DNA from: Sedimenticola sp.
GTDB taxonomy: Bacteria; Pseudomonadota; Gammaproteobacteria; Chromatiales; Chromatiaceae
Length of the DNA: 8,126 bases
Reading direction: 5' to 3'
Assembly (NCBI GenBank): GCA_030619405.1
Contig: JAUXBK010000117.1
Location: 1-8,126 of the forward strand
This document shows positions 4,978-8,126 of this stretch, piece after piece. How positions within the stretch are numbered: the first letter of the stretch is position 1; each line of letters begins with the position of its first letter. The position numbers and the translations under genes were made by a program. The notes beneath the pieces are model-generated. The model worked only from the letters and a program-made list of their open reading frames with translations. It searched no databases and was not told the DNA's origin.

Positions 4978-6087
4978 GTGGAAACACCCTATTACCTGAT
5001 CGATGAAAACCGCCTGCTGGATAACCTGAAAAAGATCCAGTTCGTCAGGCGCCATGGAGATGCCCGCTCGGTACTGGCACTGAAATGCTTCTCTACCTGG
5101 TCTCTGTTCGGGCTCATGCGTCAATACATGGACGGTACGACCAGCAGCTCCCTGTATGAGGCCAGACTGGGTCACGAGACTTTCGGTAAAGAGGTACACG
5201 CCTACAGCGTGGCTTTCGACGAAGCCGAGATCCGGCAGCTGCGCGCTTTTTCCAGCAAGATCATATTCAATTCCGTCTCCCAGCTGCAGCGTTTCCATTC
5301 CCTCGCCAGGGAGCAGAGACCCTCTCCGGAGATCGGGTTGAGGGTGAATCCCCAGGTCAGTTATTCCCACTTCGATCTGGCCGATCCCGCAAGGCCCCAC
5401 TCACGTCTCGGGGTAATCGATCAGGAGGCGATACGGGAAGTGCTGCCCCTGATCTCGGGTCTGATGTTCCACTACAATTGTGAGAACGAGGATTTTGAGA
5501 ACTTCTCCAGCCTGCTCGATTATCTGAGCGAGACTTATGGGGCGCTGTTGCAGCAACTCGATTGGGTGAGCCTGGGCGGCGGGGTAACTTTTACCCTCGA
5601 AGAATATCCCCTGGTCGCTTTTTGTGAAAAGTTGAAGGCCTTTTCCAGACGATTCGAACTGCAGGTTTATCTGGAACCGGGGGAGGCGGTGATTACCGGT
5701 GCCGCCTGGCTGGTTACCCGGGTGCTGGATGTGGTATCCAATGAGACGGATATCGCCATTGTCGACAGCTCGGTGGAAGCACATATGCTGGATCTGCTGA
5801 TCTACCGGGAAACCGCGGAAGTAGAAGGGTCCGGCGAGGGGAGTTATTGCTATACCGTAGCCGGGAGATCCTGCCTGGCGGGGGATCTGTTTGGCAGTGC
5901 CTGCTTCCGCGAGCCGCTGCAGGTGGGTGACACCATCCGCATCGCCGATGCGGCAGGTTATACCATGGTAAAAAAGAACTGGTTCAACGGAGTAAGGATG
6001 CCTGCCATCGTGGTGAAAAGGCTGGACGGCACTGTCGAACAGGTCAAACGGTTCGACTATCGGGATTACAAATCCAGTTTGTCTTGA
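4978..6087 (+). CDS. nspC: Carboxynorspermidine/carboxyspermidine decarboxylase
   Basis: A 369-aa PLP enzyme of the alanine racemase-fold decarboxylase group, the usual length for NspC. It removes CO2 from carboxyspermidine or carboxynorspermidine to give spermidine or norspermidine in the cytoplasm. Diagnostic segments are TPYYLIDE at the start; LALKCFSTWS, where Lys36 should bind PLP; DGTTSSSLYEARLG; HAYSVAF; VSYSHFDLADPARPHSRLG; MFHYNCEN; WVSLGGGVTFT; VYLEPGEA, a phosphate-binding region; DSSVEAHMLDLLIYR; SCLAGDLFG, carrying the catalytic Cys; and AGYTMVKKNWFNG. All key motifs are intact. The start is GTG. The gene is second in the operon, 183 bp after the AdoMetDC homologue because of the inserted element, and ends 29 bp before the dehydrogenase. 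Which of the two substrates it prefers cannot be read from the sequence; context favours carboxyspermidine. Confidence 0.95.
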   Translation: METPYYLIDENRLLDNLKKIQFVRRHGDARSVLALKCFSTWSLFGLMRQYMDGTTSSSLYEARLGHETFGKEVHAYSVAFDEAEIRQLRAFSSKIIFNSVSQLQRFHSLAREQRPSPEIGLRVNPQVSYSHFDLADPARPHSRLGVIDQEAIREVLPLISGLMFHYNCENEDFENFSSLLDYLSETYGALLQQLDWVSLGGGVTFTLEEYPLVAFCEKLKAFSRRFELQVYLEPGEAVITGAAWLVTRVLDVVSNETDIAIVDSSVEAHMLDLLIYRETAEVEGSGEGSYCYTVAGRSCLAGDLFGSACFREPLQVGDTIRIADAAGYTMVKKNWFNGVRMPAIVVKRLDGTVEQVKRFDYRDYKSSLS

Positions 6088-6116
6088 AAAAACAGAGGGC
6101 AGGGTTTTCGCACAGC

Positions 6117-7352
6117 ATGAAAAAAAATGTATTGATCATCGGAGCGGGTGGGGTGGCCAACGTGGCTGCCCACAAGTGCGCCCGGAACAACGATATTCTG
6201 GGTGATATCTGCATCGCATCCAGAACCCTGACGAAGTGTGACGATATCATCGAGAGCATTCATCGTAAAGGGAGTCTGAAACAGTCAGCGGGCCGGCTCC
6301 AGTCGCGCCAGCTGGATGCAATGGATGTGGTTTCCCTGGAAAGCCTGATCAGGGAGACTGGCAGCCAGATCGTGATAAACGTGGGTAGCCCTTTCGTCAA
6401 CATGTCGGTGCTGCAGGCCTGCATGCGGACGGGAGTCGCCTATATGGATACGGCGATCCACGAGGAGCAGGACAAGATCTGTGAGCAGCCGCCCTGGTAT
6501 GCTAACTATGAATGGAAACACCGGGACCAGTGCCGAGAGAAAGGGGTAACCGCCATCCTGGGTGTTGGCTTCGACCCGGGGGTGGTCAATGCCTATTGCG
6601 CTTATGCCCGCAAGCACTATTTCGACCGGATCGATACCATCGATATCATGGATGTGAATGCGGGGGACCATGGCCGCTATTTTGCGACCAACTTCGATGC
6701 GGAGATCAATTTCCGTGAATTCACCGAAGCGGTATGGACCTGGGTGGACCGGCGGTGGGTAGCCATGCCGGTACACACGGAAAAGCGCAGCTATGACTTT
6801 CCGGTGGTGGGTAAGCAGACGATCTATCTGACCGGGCACGATGAGTTGCACTCGCTGTCCCGGAACATCGATGCCAACAGCGTTCGTTTCTGGATGGGTT
6901 TCAGTGCCCATTACATCAACTGTTTTACGGTGTTGAAGAATACCGGTCTGTTGTCCGAACAGCCGGTGCGCACCGCGGAAGGGGTAGAGATCGTCCCGCT
7001 GAAGGTGGTCAAGGCCTGCCTCCCGGATCCTGCCTCCCTGGCGCCGGACTATAAGGGCAAGACCTGTATTGGAAACCTGGTCAAAGGTGAAAAGGATGGC
7101 AGGCGGACCGAAATCTTTATCTACAACGTCTGTGATCACCACGCCTGTTACGAGGAGGTGGAATCGCAGGCCATCTCCTACACCGCAGGGGTTCCGCCGG
7201 TGGCGGCAGCTATCCTGATCGCCCGGGGAACATGGGATACAAAGACCATGGTCAATGTGGAGGAGGTCGATCCGGACCCGTTTCTTGAACTGTTGGGCAA
7301 GATGGGGCTGCCGACCAGTATCGAGAATGTTTCCCCATCTGAATCCGCGTAA
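6117..7352 (+). CDS. Carboxyspermidine/carboxynorspermidine dehydrogenase (saccharopine dehydrogenase family)
   Basis: A 411-aa protein of the saccharopine dehydrogenase (Lys1-like) family. It begins with a nucleotide-binding Rossmann motif, VLIIGAGGVANVAAHKC (5-21), followed by an IASRT segment that would contact NADPH. The central part has VINVGSPFVNMSVLQAC, AYMDTAIHE and ILGVGFDPGVVNAYCAYA, typical of the carboxynorspermidine synthase branch. Toward the C-terminus are YNVCDHHACYEEVESQAISYT and TAGVPPVAAAILIARG. It would reductively condense L-aspartate beta-semialdehyde with putrescine (or 1,3-diaminopropane) and pass the product to NspC, whose gene lies just upstream. I start at ATG 6117, which places the Rossmann strand at the N-terminus and has AGAGGG/AGGG at 6094-6104. 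A TTG at 6084 overlapping the nspC stop would add 11 residues and has no clear ribosome-binding site. Confidence 0.93.
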   Translation: MKKNVLIIGAGGVANVAAHKCARNNDILGDICIASRTLTKCDDIIESIHRKGSLKQSAGRLQSRQLDAMDVVSLESLIRETGSQIVINVGSPFVNMSVLQACMRTGVAYMDTAIHEEQDKICEQPPWYANYEWKHRDQCREKGVTAILGVGFDPGVVNAYCAYARKHYFDRIDTIDIMDVNAGDHGRYFATNFDAEINFREFTEAVWTWVDRRWVAMPVHTEKRSYDFPVVGKQTIYLTGHDELHSLSRNIDANSVRFWMGFSAHYINCFTVLKNTGLLSEQPVRTAEGVEIVPLKVVKACLPDPASLAPDYKGKTCIGNLVKGEKDGRRTEIFIYNVCDHHACYEEVESQAISYTAGVPPVAAAILIARGTWDTKTMVNVEEVDPDPFLELLGKMGLPTSIENVSPSESA

Positions 7353-7387
7353 GCTCCCCTATAATCTGTGGGCTGGCACTGATCGGA

Positions 7388-7401
7388 TGTGATTGATTAC
7401 A
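7388..7401. promoter_or_regulatory. Imperfect dyad overlapping a possible -10 box
   Basis: TGTGATTGATTACA pairs at five of its seven positions (TGT-AT--AT-ACA) and overlaps TACAAT (7398-7403), which resembles a -10 box. No good -35 was found at the right distance. It could be an operator for the downstream DNA-binding protein, acting on its own gene. This is a weak call. Confidence 0.25.
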
Positions 7402-7515
7402 ATGGGAAGCACGCCCGGGTATTGCCGAACAGGGAGGGCCCTGGCCCGGTTGGGCGAGTGGGTTCTGGTGGAGTTGGAACCCTGATGATGCGCACGGAGT
7501 GCAGGTAGGCGAGAT

Positions 7516-7956
7516 ATGATTGGTTCTGAAGAATTTTCCTTGCGCCTCAAGGAGGCGGCAGGCGAGGTGGGTATCTATTCCCCGCGGGAGATGGCACGGT
7601 TGCTCGAGGTTCAGGAGCAGTCTGTCAAACAGTGGTACCAAGGCAAGACGAGGCCCAACGGAAAGAACCTCGCAAATCTGATCAGCCTGCTGAATGTACG
7701 TTACGAGTGGTTGATGTACGGCAAACATTCGGAGGGGGCTCCCGGGGGCATGGTTGAGCCCAGTAACCCGGTCACCGATTTTTCCGATGCCATTGCGGTA
7801 CTTTCCGGAATGGGAGGCCTCCTGCTGGACAGGACCAGTGGGATAGACCGGGAGGGTGCGGAGAAGATCGGCCGCACCATAACCCAGGCTTCAAGAAATG
7901 CAGACCAGGCCTTTCAGGCGCTGCTCAAGCGTTATCTCAAGCACTGCAAGGAGTGA
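7516..7956 (+). CDS. Small XRE/CI-like helix-turn-helix DNA-binding protein
   Basis: A 146-aa protein. Residues 9-70 look like the helix-turn-helix of phage CI-type and XRE repressors: YSPREMARLLEVQEQSVKQW, then YQGKTRP, a LANLISLLNV helix, and the closing YEWLMYGK, where W--xG at the end of the domain is typical. Residues 87-146 are predicted helical (DFSDAIAVLSGMGGLLLD, then QASRNADQAFQALLKRYLK) and may mediate dimerisation. There is no peptidase or ligand domain of known kind. TAGGCGAG about 3-8 nt before ATG 7516 is a suitable ribosome-binding site. The gene is 163 bp downstream of the polyamine operon in the same direction, with no visible terminator between, so it may be cotranscribed or have its own promoter. 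Its target is unknown; regulation of the polyamine genes is possible but unsupported. Confidence 0.85.
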   Translation: MIGSEEFSLRLKEAAGEVGIYSPREMARLLEVQEQSVKQWYQGKTRPNGKNLANLISLLNVRYEWLMYGKHSEGAPGGMVEPSNPVTDFSDAIAVLSGMGGLLLDRTSGIDREGAEKIGRTITQASRNADQAFQALLKRYLKHCKE

Positions 7957-7970
7957 TTGGATCCCAAAAC

Positions 7971-8111
7971 GTAACCGTTCAGTCCCCCTGCCGTTTTGAA
8001 CCCCTCACCCTGACCCTCGGCTTTGGCATCCTGCGTCGCTCTACCTCCTCCATCCATGGAGTCGTCTCCCTGAGGGAGAGGGGATTTGAGGAGGGGGGAC
8101 TGAACGGTTAC
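7971..8111. mobile_element. Palindromic MITE-like element (141 bp), third family
   Basis: The ends are perfect inverted repeats over 18 bp (GTAACCGTTCAGTCCCCC at 7971-7988 and its complement at 8094-8111). The interior carries CCCCTCACCCTGACCCTC near the left and CTCCCTGAGGGAGAGGGG near the right, a type of short intergenic palindrome common in proteobacteria. No reading frame of note. The flanks show no clear target duplication (CCAAAAC on the left, CCCGCAG on the right). Ends beginning GTAA recall IS66-family termini, but that link is tentative. It begins 14 bp after the stop of the HTH gene. Confidence 0.65.
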
Positions 8112-8126
8112 CCCGCAGAGTCTCGC

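Noticed and set aside
6084..6116. TTG start for the dehydrogenase overlapping the nspC stop
   Set aside because: No ribosome-binding site is visible and it would put 11 polar residues before the Rossmann motif; ATG 6117 fits the family better.
6285..7142. 285-codon minus-strand frame inside the carboxyspermidine dehydrogenase gene
   Set aside because: It lies wholly antisense to a conserved enzyme gene and shows no recognisable motif.
7360..7365. TATAAT as a promoter -10 box just after the dehydrogenase stop
   Set aside because: The hexamer is perfect but no -35 box lies at 15-19 nt and there is no extended -10, so a promoter cannot be called from it alone.

Overview
The window looks like the chromosome of a GC-rich gammaproteobacterium. 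The YgiQ protein is close to the enteric form, one repeat matches the REP class well known from Pseudomonas, and the layout (TlpA-type thioredoxin, many short palindromic elements, AdoMet-independent polyamine genes) recalls free-living or symbiotic sulfur oxidisers. The placement is inference; no 16S or other marker gene is present.

Layout. (1) 82-2223, minus strand: a complete YgiQ-type radical SAM protein, with a small hairpin repeat beyond its 3' end. (2) 2224-2789: the divergent gap is mostly two short non-autonomous elements. One (2331-2475) has IS4-like inverted ends and an 11-bp flanking direct repeat, and carries a REP palindrome. The other (2507-2773) has 12-bp perfect ends and a cluster of hairpins. 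(3) 2790-3877, plus strand: an exported two-cysteine protein overlaps by 1 nt with a secreted TlpA-like thioredoxin, apparently an envelope redox pair. (4) 3923-4303, minus strand: the C-terminal remnant of an MFS transporter. (5) 4393-7352, plus strand: a polyamine operon. (6) 7516-7956, plus strand: a small CI/XRE-like DNA-binding protein. (7) 7971-8111: a third palindromic element with 18-bp perfect inverted ends.

The most interesting part is the polyamine operon. Its last two genes encode carboxy(nor)spermidine decarboxylase (NspC) and a carboxy(nor)spermidine dehydrogenase of the saccharopine dehydrogenase fold. Together these make spermidine or norspermidine from aspartate semialdehyde and a diamine, without decarboxylated AdoMet. 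The first gene nevertheless encodes a homologue of AdoMet decarboxylase. It keeps the self-processing Ser71, His76 and Cys91 at family spacing but has lost the HTWPE substrate motif. The best reading is a repurposed pyruvoyl enzyme (ornithine or arginine decarboxylase) feeding putrescine into the two following steps, giving an ornithine-to-spermidine module. A second copy of the 2507-2773 element family sits between gene 1 and nspC: its left end supplies the stop codon of gene 1 and its right end lies just before the nspC ribosome-binding site.
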